From the NCBI RefSeq assembly GCF_014023275.1, contig NZ_CP054698.1, positions 6,843,001 through 6,907,000 of the forward strand: DNA of 64,000 bases. Direction: 5' to 3'. The notes below the pieces were generated by a model. The model was not told the DNA's origin. It searched no databases and saw only the letters and a list, made by a program, of their open reading frames with translations. The position numbers and the translations under genes are program-made. Of this stretch, positions 46,764-56,119 are shown piece by piece. Origin of the DNA: Nostoc edaphicum CCNP1411. GTDB taxonomy: Bacteria > Cyanobacteriota > Cyanobacteriia > Cyanobacteriales > Nostocaceae. How positions within the stretch are numbered: position 1 is the stretch's first letter; each line of letters begins with the position of its first letter.

Positions 46764-46944
46764 GATTACGTTTTGACAATTCTTTATAATTTTACCTTTT
46801 TGAATTCTTTGACATGAATAGTTGTTGCATTGTGCTTTAAATCACTTTCTAAGCTATAGCTAAAGGTGGTAAAAGAATTGTTGTTGGATGATTGTATCTA
46901 CACAAGAGTCTAATAAAAGTCATTTTTTTTACAAAGAGACTGTC

Positions 46945-48315
46945 ATGCTCAAACACATATCTGCGATCGCAGTTGTCTTAATTTTAATTTTGGGGTTTGC
47001 ATCTCCAGTTCAAGCTGCAACTCCCCGTTCGACTTGGGTGGAAAATGAAATTTACCAATACAATCATCCCTTTGCTTCTCAATTGCCTCAAGAACTGGAA
47101 ACGAAGATACAAAAGATGAAAGCTAGCCCATTCGCCTTTTATCGAGGGACGGCTCACATTTTTTATCGTGATATGCAGACCTTGCCAAGTTCAGAATTTG
47201 TGAATTCTTCAACATCAGCCATCTGGTTAGAGGGAGATATGCATCTGCAAAATCTTGGGGGGATGAGAGATAGCAATGACAACAACGTTTTTGACACCAC
47301 TGATTTTGATGAAGGCTATCTTGGCCCCTACGTTTGGGACTTGCGACGGATGGCAGTCTCCATTCTGTTGGCAGCTAAAGAGAACGGTATTAGCTCAAGT
47401 GATGCTCAGGATATTGTCAGGAATTTTTTGGATGCTTATTTGAACAAGATGAGTGACTTTAAGGGAACCAATGATGAACTGTCATATCGTTTGGAATCCA
47501 GCAATACGAATGGTGTGGTCAAAGATTTGATTGAAAAGGTATCAGATAAGAGCCGTTTGAAGTTTTTAAATAAGTATACGCAGTTAAATAACAGTAACAA
47601 TCGAGTATTTCAGACAACTTTGGAACTTAAGTCTGTATCCAGCAGCACCTATTCAGATATTGCTGAGGCTATGAGCAGCTACGTCACTTCAATTCCTAGC
47701 AGTAAGCGCTACAAGAATAGTTACTACACCCTCAAAGACATTCGCCTCAAATTAGGTTCAGGCACTGGTGGTCTTGGAAAGTACCGATATTACTTATTAA
47801 TTGAGGGCCCAAGTTCAGCAACCGACGACGATCGCATTTTAGAGATGAAGCAGGAAGGTAATAGCGCAGTTGCGATCGCAGTTCCAGGTTTGCTGCCAAG
47901 TTCAGTCTACGGAAACCAAGAAGGGGCAAGAGTGACAATCGCCATGAAAGCAATGCTCTCTAATACTGATCCATTGGTTGGCTATACTACGTTCAGTAGC
48001 ATTCCCTTTATGCTGCATGAAAAATCACCCTATCAAGTAGACTTTGATTATACTTTGCTAACCACTAAGTCAAAATTCATGGATGCAATGGGGTATGCAG
48101 GGAAGGTTGTTGCCAAGAACCATGCAATTTCTGATAAAGACTACGATGCTGCGATTATTCCCGTAAGCGTTGAGAAAGAAGTGACTGATATTGTGAGCGG
48201 TAACAAGGCTGTATTCAAAGACGAAATTGTTAACTTTGCGGTGGACTATGCAACTCAAGTCGAGTATGACTACACGAGTTTTGTTAATGCTTATAACCAA
48301 AAGGTGACACTCTAA
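46945..48315 (+). CDS. Exported DUF2252-family protein
   Basis: From the ATG at 46945 the 456-residue protein starts with a clean signal peptide (MLKHISAIAVVLILILGFAS then PVQAA). DUF2252 text follows: FAFYRGTAHIFYRDM, IWLEGDMHLQNLGG and FDTTDFDEGYLGPYVWDLRR. The GDxHxxN and DFDE pair resembles the catalytic loop and metal-binding motif of protein/aminoglycoside kinase folds (HGDxHxGN ... DFE), which is why the family is thought to be kinase-like. An exported version would lack ATP, so its activity is puzzling. A start at 46888 would add 19 residues before the signal peptide and is less likely. It stands alone, divergent from the RibD-like gene. Confidence 0.82.
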   Translation: MLKHISAIAVVLILILGFASPVQAATPRSTWVENEIYQYNHPFASQLPQELETKIQKMKASPFAFYRGTAHIFYRDMQTLPSSEFVNSSTSAIWLEGDMHLQNLGGMRDSNDNNVFDTTDFDEGYLGPYVWDLRRMAVSILLAAKENGISSSDAQDIVRNFLDAYLNKMSDFKGTNDELSYRLESSNTNGVVKDLIEKVSDKSRLKFLNKYTQLNNSNNRVFQTTLELKSVSSSTYSDIAEAMSSYVTSIPSSKRYKNSYYTLKDIRLKLGSGTGGLGKYRYYLLIEGPSSATDDDRILEMKQEGNSAVAIAVPGLLPSSVYGNQEGARVTIAMKAMLSNTDPLVGYTTFSSIPFMLHEKSPYQVDFDYTLLTTKSKFMDAMGYAGKVVAKNHAISDKDYDAAIIPVSVEKEVTDIVSGNKAVFKDEIVNFAVDYATQVEYDYTSFVNAYNQKVTL

Positions 48316-48617
48316 CTTTAGTCAAGTTGCTTCTCTACGAGACGCTGCGCGTAGCTTGCTTCTCTGAAAGAGTACGCTCCAATTAAACCAATTCGCAATT
48401 CGCAATGACGCTCGCGGACTCGCTACCGCTACGCTAACGCAATTCGCAATTATGTTTTGTAACGGGGATTTAACCCCTACACAAAACCTGCTGCTTATAG
48501 AGGCAGGGGACTTAAACCCCCAAAGTTCGTTAAAAATTCTTAAAATTAATAGCAAGACGCTCCTTCTGCCTCCTGCCTCCTGCCTTCTTTAATAATGTGT
48601 TTCCTTTGGTGTAATTG
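48316..48617. repeat. Intergenic repeats of the CTACGAGACGCTGCGCGTAG type
   Basis: After the DUF2252 gene there is a run of dispersed Nostoc repeats: CTCTACGAGACGCTGCGCGT, ACGCTCGCGGACTCGCTACC and CAATTCGCAATTATG-type words, and CTTCTGCCTCCTGCCTCCTG before the metallophosphoesterase end. No gene. Confidence 0.5.
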
Positions 48618-50360
48618 CTATTTCAACTTAAATTCGTCAAACTTCAATACTTCCGAATCAGGCTTGCGAGTATCAAAACGATAACTACTGATCGTACCTG
48701 TTCCTGTATCAAAGATACTGAAAACTGTAATATAATTACTCGCAATATAAGGCATCGGTTTCCCATCTTCGCCTAGCAAGGGAGCAATTGTTGGCACTAT
48801 CGGTTCTAAACCATTGGGATCACCAAGCTTAACATAATCTTCTTGATATCCAATTGGCACTTCTCGCTTTCTGTCACCCCAAGCAGCACCGTAAGTATTG
48901 CCCACATTGGAGGTTTCTAGAAAGTGCATTCCACTGGAACTAACAAAGCGATTCCACAAATGGGAATGCCCATAAAATACTAATTGCACATTAGCAGCTT
49001 CTAATAAAGGGACAACATCACGAATAATATAATCTGCGTCTTTGGGGTACTCATAACGCACTGCTTTGATATTATTACCATCCCGTTCAATTATTTGAAC
49101 TGGTTCTGTATAAGCAGGAACTATATTATCACCCAAAGTATGGGGTGGATGATGGAACATTACAACTTTGTATTTTGCTTGTTTAAACTCAGAGCTGTTG
49201 AGTTCTGCCTCTAGCCAATTGTACTGTTTGCTGCCTTTAGCAATTGGCTCATAAATCACCTGTCCATAACCCCAATCCTCAGTATTATTTAAATCCTTTT
49301 CGGCTTCCTGATATCTACCCCTACGCTTTCTATCTAAGCTGGGAGTCCGCCACATATTCGTAGCGTACAGTACCACCAAACGTACATTTCCAAAGCTAAC
49401 TGCATAATACTTTTTTCCACCATCTTTACTTTTTGGTAAAGAGAAAATCTCTTCATAGGTATTAGTATTAAAAGAATTATCTATTAAAGATTTGTCTCGG
49501 TAGATTCTTTGAGCAACGGCACGGGGAATTGTATCATCAAATTCATCATTTAAACTTCCCGTCCTGGCAAAACGCCCCATCACCTCATGATTGCCAATGC
49601 AAGTAAACATGGGTGCGTGTTGAATTATTTGTCCACCAGTGTATGTTGTCTTAACGTCGTTATGCGTCATGTCATATTTAGCACGACCTTGCAAACCGGG
49701 AAACAACGCACCACCACTATTATCATCAAACCATTCTGAGGCGCGATCGCTAACATTCACCAAATCACCAGCAAACCATACTCCATCAACTCGTCCAATT
49801 GTTTCTACCACCTTTTGCAGATTTGCTGCTGTCATCGGCTTTAATTGATGATCTGAGGTGAGTAAAATTTTTAATCGTGTATCTGCTTTGGGAGTAGCTG
49901 CAAGGGTAAAAACATCACTGTTAACACTCTCACCATCTTCTCGCACACTCGTAACACGATAATTTACCCTCACATCAGGAGTTAACCCAGTTACCTCACC
50001 CTCATGTCGCCAAATTTCACGCTGGACAGGTTTTTGATAAACTTCGCCGTCTTTGGTTTGGTTTGCAACTCTTGACTCTTGGTCTTCACGCGTGCGAGTG
50101 AGTTTGGTAGTACTTGCCTTAACAGTTTGTTTGAAATTTTCACCGTAGGTTACACTGTGATTAATACCAGCAAACTCAGTAAACCAAACTACTCGGACTG
50201 AAGTTTCCGTTGGCAGTTGCAAAAATGGATCGGTGAGCAGTTGGGGTGCTGATGTCATAATTGATTGCCCAAATGAACGCACACTTACCAGAGTAAAGCA
50301 TATAACAAGCACAAACATAGCCACTGAGGAGATTTTACGGCTACTTAAACGTCTAAGCAT
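48618..50360 (-). CDS. Exported metallophosphoesterase (purple acid phosphatase-like)
   Basis: The 580-residue protein has an N-terminal signal anchor (about 14-31), a fibronectin-like domain as in purple acid phosphatases (about 38-160; SVRVVWFTEFAGINHSVTYG), and a calcineurin-like phosphoesterase domain (about 165-490). The metal-binding motifs are DHQ in LLTSDHQLKP (in place of DxH), GDLVN, GNHEVMG, FHHPPHT and YGHSHLW. It should release phosphate from esters outside the cytoplasm. Substitution of the first His by Gln could alter metal use. Its upstream region, shared with the divergent repeat-containing gene, holds a long perfect palindrome. Confidence 0.85.
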   Translation of the reverse strand: MLRRLSSRKISSVAMFVLVICFTLVSVRSFGQSIMTSAPQLLTDPFLQLPTETSVRVVWFTEFAGINHSVTYGENFKQTVKASTTKLTRTREDQESRVANQTKDGEVYQKPVQREIWRHEGEVTGLTPDVRVNYRVTSVREDGESVNSDVFTLAATPKADTRLKILLTSDHQLKPMTAANLQKVVETIGRVDGVWFAGDLVNVSDRASEWFDDNSGGALFPGLQGRAKYDMTHNDVKTTYTGGQIIQHAPMFTCIGNHEVMGRFARTGSLNDEFDDTIPRAVAQRIYRDKSLIDNSFNTNTYEEIFSLPKSKDGGKKYYAVSFGNVRLVVLYATNMWRTPSLDRKRRGRYQEAEKDLNNTEDWGYGQVIYEPIAKGSKQYNWLEAELNSSEFKQAKYKVVMFHHPPHTLGDNIVPAYTEPVQIIERDGNNIKAVRYEYPKDADYIIRDVVPLLEAANVQLVFYGHSHLWNRFVSSSGMHFLETSNVGNTYGAAWGDRKREVPIGYQEDYVKLGDPNGLEPIVPTIAPLLGEDGKPMPYIASNYITVFSIFDTGTGTISSYRFDTRKPDSEVLKFDEFKLK

Positions 50361-50677
50361 GAGTAAAATACCAAATTTTTAGGGTCAGGACTTACGTAAA
50401 CAATAGCCGAAACCCTGATTTTCACGCAATTCATGTAGCCGCTGCGCGTCTGCTTTTACCTTTTTAAACTAAACCGTTTAGTTTAAAAAGGTAAAAAAAT
50501 AAATTTTTGACTACTAAATGTCTATTGTTAATGACTAATAACTTCTTGAGAAGTTAGGATGAAATCACTACGAACTTCAGTTGAGATATTTCCTCTTGAG
50601 CTAAATAAAAGCATCAAACAGCAACGCTTCTTCCGTCACATTTTACCGATTTCTAGTAAATTTCAATTACTAATACC
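50361..50677. other. Divergent intergenic region with a 43-bp palindrome
   Basis: About 320 bases containing GGACTTACGTAAAC repeat-like DNA (50391-50402), CCGCTGCGCGTCTGC and the palindrome at 50454-50496. It must hold promoters for the metallophosphoesterase and the divergent gene. Confidence 0.45.
50454..50496. promoter_or_regulatory. Near-perfect 43-bp palindrome, possible operator or cruciform
   Basis: Two 21-base arms (50454-50474 and 50476-50496) are exact reverse complements around a single C, with the core TTAAACTAAAC C GTTTAGTTTAA. The core is a plausible two-fold symmetric operator; the whole could form a cruciform or a perfect RNA hairpin. The AACTAAAC half-site recurs in the palindrome before the radical SAM gene (27212-27242). 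Confidence 0.5.
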
Positions 50678-51892
50678 ATGCCAAATCGTCATTATCCTCC
50701 CGCCTACTTACGCTATCTCAGAGCCAGGTTACGGAATCTAGGACGACCTGGTTTTTGGGGAACTGCAATTTTTTTATCTGTAGTAGGGCTAGTAACCTGG
50801 GAATACTGGTCAAATCCAGATATTTTCGTTTATAAGCAAAAAAATCAAGTTGCTCCACAAAAGCCTGATGAATCCTCCCTGTCAGCAGAAAATAGAGCCA
50901 TTGCAGCAGATATTGATAACCTGCCAGCTTTGTTTAATGACTTTGAGGAAGCAGCTCTCTCATTAAAGGCAAATACTCCTAATGAAAAGACTGAGGCAAA
51001 AAAGAGCACAAGCTTATTAGAAGATGTAATTAACAAACAAAAGTCTACTAACGATGCCAAATCAAATCCTACTTTAGGCATTAATGGCAACACATCCCCA
51101 GTCGTGAAAAATCCCTTTGTCGTACAAACAGAAAATTTATTGCGTACTGGGATAGTTGATAATAGTAACCAGTTTCTAGGTCTTAAGACTTTAAATACAG
51201 CGTCTGAACCAACAGTGGAGGAACAAACGTCCTCTAGCCTGGGTATTGGATCGACTAATCAAACCAATAAAAATCAAAATTCTCTTTCTATCAGTCCTCT
51301 GCAAGCAGCACTCAACCAATCGACAAACGAGAAATTGTCTAGCTTTAATGGGACTGCAACTCCGACAAATGCCTTGGGACAAGTCTCTGAACCAGGAACA
51401 ACGCTAATGCCACCCATCAACAGCTTACCTAGTCAGAATTCTCTACCAAGTACTGGGTTAACTCCTGGTACAGGTTATACATCAACGGGTACGAACTTAC
51501 CACAAAATCCCTACGGTCATTTAAATAACGGTCAAGTATTGCCTAGTAATGGTTTAACTCCTGGTACAGGTTATACATCAACGGGTACGAACTTACCGCA
51601 AAATCCCTACAATAATTTAAATAATGGTCAGCTAGTGCCTAATGTCTCACCAGTGACGCCCTCTGCTACCTTTGCCGCACCAAGTAATATTGCACCTTAC
51701 TCTAGCCAGAGTCCAAGTCAAAGTGTTGTCACACCCACAAACCCTGCGGGATATGGGAATTATGGGTTGCAGCAACCGACGCAACCACCACAATCTAATT
51801 ATGGAAATAATGTGTTGCAGCAACCAACACAGTCTAATTCCTTATATCTTCGCCAGATTCGAGACAAGTATAGAAGTCCGGGTCAAAACTGA
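50678..51892 (+). CDS. Membrane-anchored repeat protein, 404 aa, hypothetical
   Basis: A short basic N-terminus (about 1-26) precedes one membrane span (27-44, FWGTAIFLSVVGLVTWEY). The rest is low-complexity, rich in Asn, Gln, Ser, Pro and Thr, so it is probably extended outside or inside the membrane. Two tandem copies of a 32-residue unit (GLTPGTGYTSTGTNLPQNPY, then NLNNGQ) are encoded by a 96-base direct repeat (about 51446-51635). The C-terminus has PTQPPQSNYGNN-type repeats and ends in SLYLRQIRDKYRSPGQN. No family recognised. It converges with the SLH gene. Confidence 0.7.
   Translation: MPNRHYPPAYLRYLRARLRNLGRPGFWGTAIFLSVVGLVTWEYWSNPDIFVYKQKNQVAPQKPDESSLSAENRAIAADIDNLPALFNDFEEAALSLKANTPNEKTEAKKSTSLLEDVINKQKSTNDAKSNPTLGINGNTSPVVKNPFVVQTENLLRTGIVDNSNQFLGLKTLNTASEPTVEEQTSSSLGIGSTNQTNKNQNSLSISPLQAALNQSTNEKLSSFNGTATPTNALGQVSEPGTTLMPPINSLPSQNSLPSTGLTPGTGYTSTGTNLPQNPYGHLNNGQVLPSNGLTPGTGYTSTGTNLPQNPYNNLNNGQLVPNVSPVTPSATFAAPSNIAPYSSQSPSQSVVTPTNPAGYGNYGLQQPTQPPQSNYGNNVLQQPTQSNSLYLRQIRDKYRSPGQN
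51446..51635 (+). repeat. 96-bp tandem repeat in the membrane-anchored repeat protein gene
   Basis: The word ACTCCTGGTACAGGTTATAC occurs at 51461 and again at 51557, a spacing of 96 bases (32 codons), with near-identical sequence between the copies (CATCAACGGGTACGAACTTA in both). This is a recent in-frame duplication. Confidence 0.85.
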
Positions 51893-51926
51893 GTTTAAGC
51901 ACAACGCTTAACTGAATTTTATTCAG

Positions 51927-52613
51927 CTAAGGTGATTGTGGGCTATTTGGAATAACCGGAACTTCTGGTGTTTCGGGTTGTTGCTGTTGTCGTTGCAAAT
52001 ATTTACTCAAGACATAAGCCATATCCCCACGGGTAACAGGTTTTAATGGGGAAATATTGCCTTGAGCATCTGTGTTAAGAAATCCCTCGGTAGCTACTGT
52101 AGCGATCGCCTTTCTAGCCCAAGTTGGGATAGACTTTTCATCTGGATATGAAGCCAGAATCTCATTTACCGCGTCATCGGGAAACTGAAATACACCATAA
52201 GCCTGGGCAAAAATAGCAAGAGCTTCTGCCCTTGTCACTTTTTGGTTAGGGAAGAATTCATTGCCTCGATAGCCTTTCATGATGTCAGTTTTTAAGACTG
52301 TCTGTATATCATTAAATGCCCAATAAGAACGAGGAACATCTGGAACAGTTAAATTTGCTTTGTTAACAGCTTCTCTTTTATCTAGGCGAAATGCTTTTAC
52401 CATAATCGACGCTAATTCTGCTCGACTCAGTAACCTTTCTGGATAAAACTTGCCATCGGGAAAGTTTGTCATCCATTTGACAGCAGTTACCTGTTGAATT
52501 GAATCAGATGGGATTCCAGAAGTAGTTTCTGGTACTTGAGCAATTGCTGGCAAACTTTGTAGTAGTGCCATTAAAGATAGAGTAATTGAAAGCTGACGCA
52601 TCACCATAACCAC
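51927..52613 (-). CDS. S-layer homology (SLH) domain protein
   Basis: The 228-residue protein has a signal peptide (about 1-25) and three SLH repeats (about 38-85, 90-140 and 160-212): VKWMTNFPDGKFYPERLLSR AELASIMVKAF, then VPDVPRSYWAFNDIQTVLKT DIMKGYRGNEFFPNQKVTR AEALAIFAQAY, and FLNTDAQGNISPLKPVTRGD MAYVLSKYL. SLH domains bind peptidoglycan or pyruvylated cell-wall polymers. It is a small, SLH-only, periplasmic or outer envelope protein. It converges with the repeat-protein gene. Confidence 0.88.
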   Translation of the reverse strand: MVMVMRQLSITLSLMALLQSLPAIAQVPETTSGIPSDSIQQVTAVKWMTNFPDGKFYPERLLSRAELASIMVKAFRLDKREAVNKANLTVPDVPRSYWAFNDIQTVLKTDIMKGYRGNEFFPNQKVTRAEALAIFAQAYGVFQFPDDAVNEILASYPDEKSIPTWARKAIATVATEGFLNTDAQGNISPLKPVTRGDMAYVLSKYLQRQQQQPETPEVPVIPNSPQSP

Positions 52614-52861
52614 TTTTAACTGCTAAATGAATTTAAAAAACTACGTTACTGAGGTTAACGCAAAATTTGGTGTTCTTAATAACCTGTAACTCAGTTAGTG
52701 ACGAACTTTAGCTTGGCAATGTTGCGTAGCTACGTAGCGTGTTAGCTGGCTTTCATAATCAAGGGGGTAAAAATCAGCAAAAACTTGTTTTTTAGCTTTC
52801 ATCTTTTGGCGTTATCTGCCCACTACTATGGACTATAGTCAGTTTTTCAGGAGTTTTGGGA

Positions 52862-53569
52862 ATGACAACAACAGATCCCGTAAAGTTGATGAAGCAAGAA
52901 GTTGGCAAAGCCGCCGCCGCCCTAGTCAAGTCGGGTTCGATTGTGGGGTTGGGTACGGGGTCAACTACAGCATATACGATTCAGTTTTTAGGCGATCGCC
53001 TAAAAACTGGTGAACTCAAAGATATTATAGGCATACCCACCTCGTTTCAGTCAGAAGTGCTGGCGAAGCAGTACGGTGTCCCTCTCGCCACCTTAGATGC
53101 TATTGACCACATCGATATTGCCATTGATGGCGCAGATGAAGTCGATCCACAGAAAAATTTGATTAAAGGCGGTGGTGCAGCACATACCCGCGAAAAAGTC
53201 GTAGACTACCTGGCAGAACAGTTCATCGTCGTGGTAGACAGTGGAAAATTAGTAGACCGCTTGGGTTCTAGTTTCGCTGTGCCTGTGGAAGTGATTCCAA
53301 TGGCAATTACTCCAGTAACCAATGCCATCAAAAAACTCGGTGGCAAACCAGAACTCCGCATGGGTGTAAAAAAAGCTGGGCCAGTAATCACTGACCAAGG
53401 AAACTTTGTCTTAGATGTCAGATTTGACTCTATTGAAGATCCAGTCAGCCTAGAAAAGACATTGAATAACATTCCCGGCGTTCTGGAAAATGGTATCTTT
53501 GTTAACTGTGTCGATTTAGTTTTGATTGGTGAAGTCAAAGATGGCCAGCCATTAGTGCGGCAACTGTAA
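52862..53569 (+). CDS. rpiA: Ribose-5-phosphate isomerase A
   Basis: RpiA interconverts ribose-5-phosphate and ribulose-5-phosphate in the Calvin cycle and the pentose phosphate pathway. The 235-residue protein contains all hallmark segments: [16 protein letters not shown] (phosphate-binding loop), AIDGADEVD with the catalytic Asp, [16 protein letters not shown] (catalytic Glu/Lys region) and [13 protein letters not shown]. The ATG at 52862 follows AGGAG with good spacing; a TTG at 52856 would add two residues. It has its own hairpin terminator at 53586-53619. Confidence 0.96.
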   Translation: MTTTDPVKLMKQEVGKAAAALVKSGSIVGLGTGSTTAYTIQFLGDRLKTGELKDIIGIPTSFQSEVLAKQYGVPLATLDAIDHIDIAIDGADEVDPQKNLIKGGGAAHTREKVVDYLAEQFIVVVDSGKLVDRLGSSFAVPVEVIPMAITPVTNAIKKLGGKPELRMGVKKAGPVITDQGNFVLDVRFDSIEDPVSLEKTLNNIPGVLENGIFVNCVDLVLIGEVKDGQPLVRQL

Positions 53570-53585
53570 GAGTTTTGGATTTTAG

Positions 53586-53619
53586 ATTTTGGATTTTAGA
53601 GACATCTAAAATCCAAAAT
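53586..53619 (+). terminator. Hairpin after rpiA
   Basis: ATTTTGGATTTTAGA and TCTAAAATCCAAAAT form a perfect 15-bp stem with a 4-base loop. It is AT-rich, and a direct repeat of the ATTTTGGATTTTAG word lies just before. It could end rpiA transcription, although it lacks a classic T-run. Confidence 0.6.
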
Positions 53620-53798
53620 TAAGCAAGATTGTAGTGAGTTGAAACAGAAATTTGAAACCGATGGGTTAAGTGATCGCTTGATTTTTAAGACAGTCGCTAC
53701 AGAACAATTCTTATTTTTAAACTGGGCAATGACCCAGAACTAAAGTTTTCATTCATACTTCTTTCCTCTTGCCTTCTGCCTACTCTAGCCCTGAACCT

Positions 53799-54293
53799 AT
53801 GAGCGCTAACGAAATATCTCTTCGACCTGCCCAAGAAATAGATGCGTGGGTGCTGAGTGCAATTCATATTGCTGCTATCAAAGCTCTGCCTGCAACTTTC
53901 TACACCCAAAAAGAACTTTTAGCTTGGCGTAATTATCGCGACAAACCTGATGGTTCAAATATCTTGAAGAGTATGAAAGTGGAAACTTTCTGGGTTGCGA
54001 TCGAGGGAGATGTGGTTATGGGTTTTGCTAGTTTCATTGTTGATGAACTCATTGGATTGTATGTTCATCCTAAATATCAAGGTAAAGGGATTGGGCGGGC
54101 TTTAGTTCAACATTTTTGTGACGAAGCAACCGTTCAAGGTGTGGATAAGGTAATTACAACTGCTAGCCTTTATGCCGAAGGATTTTATTTACGACTGGGA
54201 TTTACTGCCATCCAAAGAGCACCTCATTATTTAAGGAGTGGGATAGTTGTTCCAGTTACTAAAATGAGTAAAACATTAGAGACTTCCAATTAA
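53799..54293 (+). CDS. GNAT-family N-acetyltransferase
   Basis: From the ATG at 53799 the 164-residue protein shows the GNAT fold: SLRPAQEIDAWVLSAIHIAAI at the start, VAIEGDVVMGFASFI (strand 4) and the acetyl-CoA loop LYVHPKYQGKGIGRALVQHF (motif A, QxxGxG/A). The substrate (antibiotic, polyamine or protein N-terminus) is unknown. An upstream TTG at 53769 adds ten residues that overlap CCTCTTGCCTTCTGCCTAC repeat DNA, so the ATG is preferred. It follows rpiA and its hairpin on the same strand, probably as a separate transcript. Confidence 0.85.
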   Translation: MSANEISLRPAQEIDAWVLSAIHIAAIKALPATFYTQKELLAWRNYRDKPDGSNILKSMKVETFWVAIEGDVVMGFASFIVDELIGLYVHPKYQGKGIGRALVQHFCDEATVQGVDKVITTASLYAEGFYLRLGFTAIQRAPHYLRSGIVVPVTKMSKTLETSN

Positions 54294-54475
54294 AAAAATC
54301 TCCAAATACATCTGTCCCATTAGATAACCGCTAGTAGTCTGCCAACCCAAAAAATGCTGAAGACTGGGGAATGGGGAATGGGGAAGAAGTTACCAATGCC
54401 CAATGCCCCAAGTGGTGGGGGGAGCAACCTCGACTGCCCACTATTGGGATAGAGTTTCCCGCCGCTTTCAGCCAT
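54294..54475. repeat. Heptamer-type repeats before the transposase copies
   Basis: The stretch contains GGGGAATGGGGAATGGGGAAG and CCCAATGCCCAATGCCCC-like words (about 54365-54410), the STRR class seen elsewhere in the window. It precedes the outer end of the left IS copy. Confidence 0.5.
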
Positions 54476-54612
54476 ACTGGAGTTTAGACTAAACGCATGA
54501 CAAAGTAACTCAGGATAACTGACTGGACTTTGGACTAAAAGGCTAGAGAAAAGCAGTCAGTGTTACTGCTGACTGCCGTAAAGTCAATGAAAGTAATCGA
54601 TAAATCATTGAC

Positions 54613-56119
54613 GTGATGATCCTGACACAACTAGAAAAATTCCGCCAAGCTATCTACGATAGTTTGGGGAAGGCCAAAGATGCAGTATTTGAATTGATGG
54701 ATGCAGTATTAACAAGTCCGAGTATCCCATCATTTGTAAGCTTGTCACAAAGCCCAGTATTTCGACGGCAATGGTCGAGCATTTATGCAGCACTGCATGA
54801 TAGCCCTCTTCTGTCACTTTCCGGGAAAGTGATCGCTAGAAGCCTCATGAGGCAATCAATACAAGCTATACTATTAGAAAAAAAATAGGACTTGTATTTG
54901 TTATTAGAAAATAATCGCGCAATCGCTTGTTATACAAAAGCTCTAGATTTTAGAAAAGGCAAATGTTTTCGGAGAGTGACAGAAGAGGGATAGTCGCCCA
55001 CCGAAGAGGAAGTTGATGAAACTGCTGGTACAGGAGGTAGCGACGGATGAACAGCCATTTCTAGCAGGGGATCATAGTTTTTGGGCAAGACCAGAAGCGA
55101 AGACACTAAAAGAAAGAACTTTTCATGGGGACTCCAGGGGAAGTATAGGCATCGGACAAAGTTACAGCACGCTAGCGTGGATACCAGAGGCGGATGGGAG
55201 TTGGGCATTGCCGTTGAAACATGAACGGCTCACCAGCTTTGAAACGCCAAACAGTAAAGCAGCATTCCAACTTAAACAAATCACTCGTGAGTTAGGAAAA
55301 AGGCCGCTTGCCGCTTATGACCGAGGTTATGGCAACGCCAAGTTTGTCCAAGCTACGGAGAAAATTGACGCAGACCTGTTGTTACGTTTAGCATCTAACC
55401 GATGTGTATGGGGTACACCCAGTACTTACAAAGGACGAGGCGCACCTTGTAAACATGGTCATAAGTTTAAGCTCAATGACCCGGAAACTTGGCCTGTGGC
55501 AACTGAAACTCTAGAAGTTGAAGACCCGAAAATTGGTCGAGTTAAAGTAATGCGTTGGAGTGGGTTTCATTTTCTTCAATCCCCAAACCGGGCAATGGAA
55601 ATTATTCGCGTCGAGGTCATCAAACCAGTAGGACGTAATCGTAAGTTCCAACCCTTATGGCTAGCTTGGTTGGGTCAGACAATGCCTGCATTAGAGGATC
55701 TCTGGCACAAATACTTACGCCGTTTTGCCCTTGAGCATTGGTATCTATTTGCGAAGCAGAGGTTGTATTGGACACACCCTCAACTTAGTTCTACTCAGGC
55801 AGCAGAGCGATGGAGTGACCTGATGCCCCTGTTAACTTGGCAACTCTGGCTAGCTAGAGTTGCCTGTATCGACTCCCCATTGCCTTGGCAATCGAATCAG
55901 GATACACTGTCTCCAGGACGTGTGGCACAAGCCTTTCCACTAATTTTAGCCGCAATTGGTACTCCTGCTCAACCCCCTAAAACTCGCGGTAAATCACCTG
56001 GTCGCGCCCAAGGGCATCAGCCACCTCTACGTCCCCGTTATCCCACTGTCAAAAAACACGCATCTAAAAAACCTAAAACCGAAGAATCACTTAAAAATGC
56101 TAATCTAACTGCTGCTTAG
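54613..56119 (+). pseudogene. DDE transposase split by a MITE (left copy)
   Basis: Two parts of one gene are separated by a 186-bp insertion. Part 1 (54613-54803) encodes LEKFRQAIYDSLGKAKDAVF through SIYAALHD. Part 2 (from 54990) encodes RPPKRKLMKLLVQEVATDEQ, AGDHSFWARPEAKTL (first Asp), YDRGYGNAKF (second Asp) and ALEHWYLFAKQRLYW (candidate catalytic Glu). Deleting 54804-54989 plus one ATAG restores one open frame of 439 codons, so the gene was intact before the insertion. The family is an IS4/IS701-like DDE group, not fixed more precisely. The start is either GTG 54613 or ATG 54616. Confidence 0.88.
54804..54989. mobile_element. 186-bp MITE inserted in a transposase gene
   Basis: Inverted ends CCCTCTTCTGTCACTTTCCG (54804-54823) and CGGAGAGTGACAGAAGAGGG (54970-54989) match at 19 of 20 positions. 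ATAG is duplicated on both sides (54800-54803 and 54990-54993), giving a 4-bp target duplication. There is no coding capacity. This is a clear non-autonomous transposon insertion. Confidence 0.92.

Noticed and set aside
50559..50741. Plus-strand frame of 60 codons before the repeat-protein gene
   Set aside because: Overlaps the start of the repeat-protein gene (50678), which has the better start and a clear membrane span.
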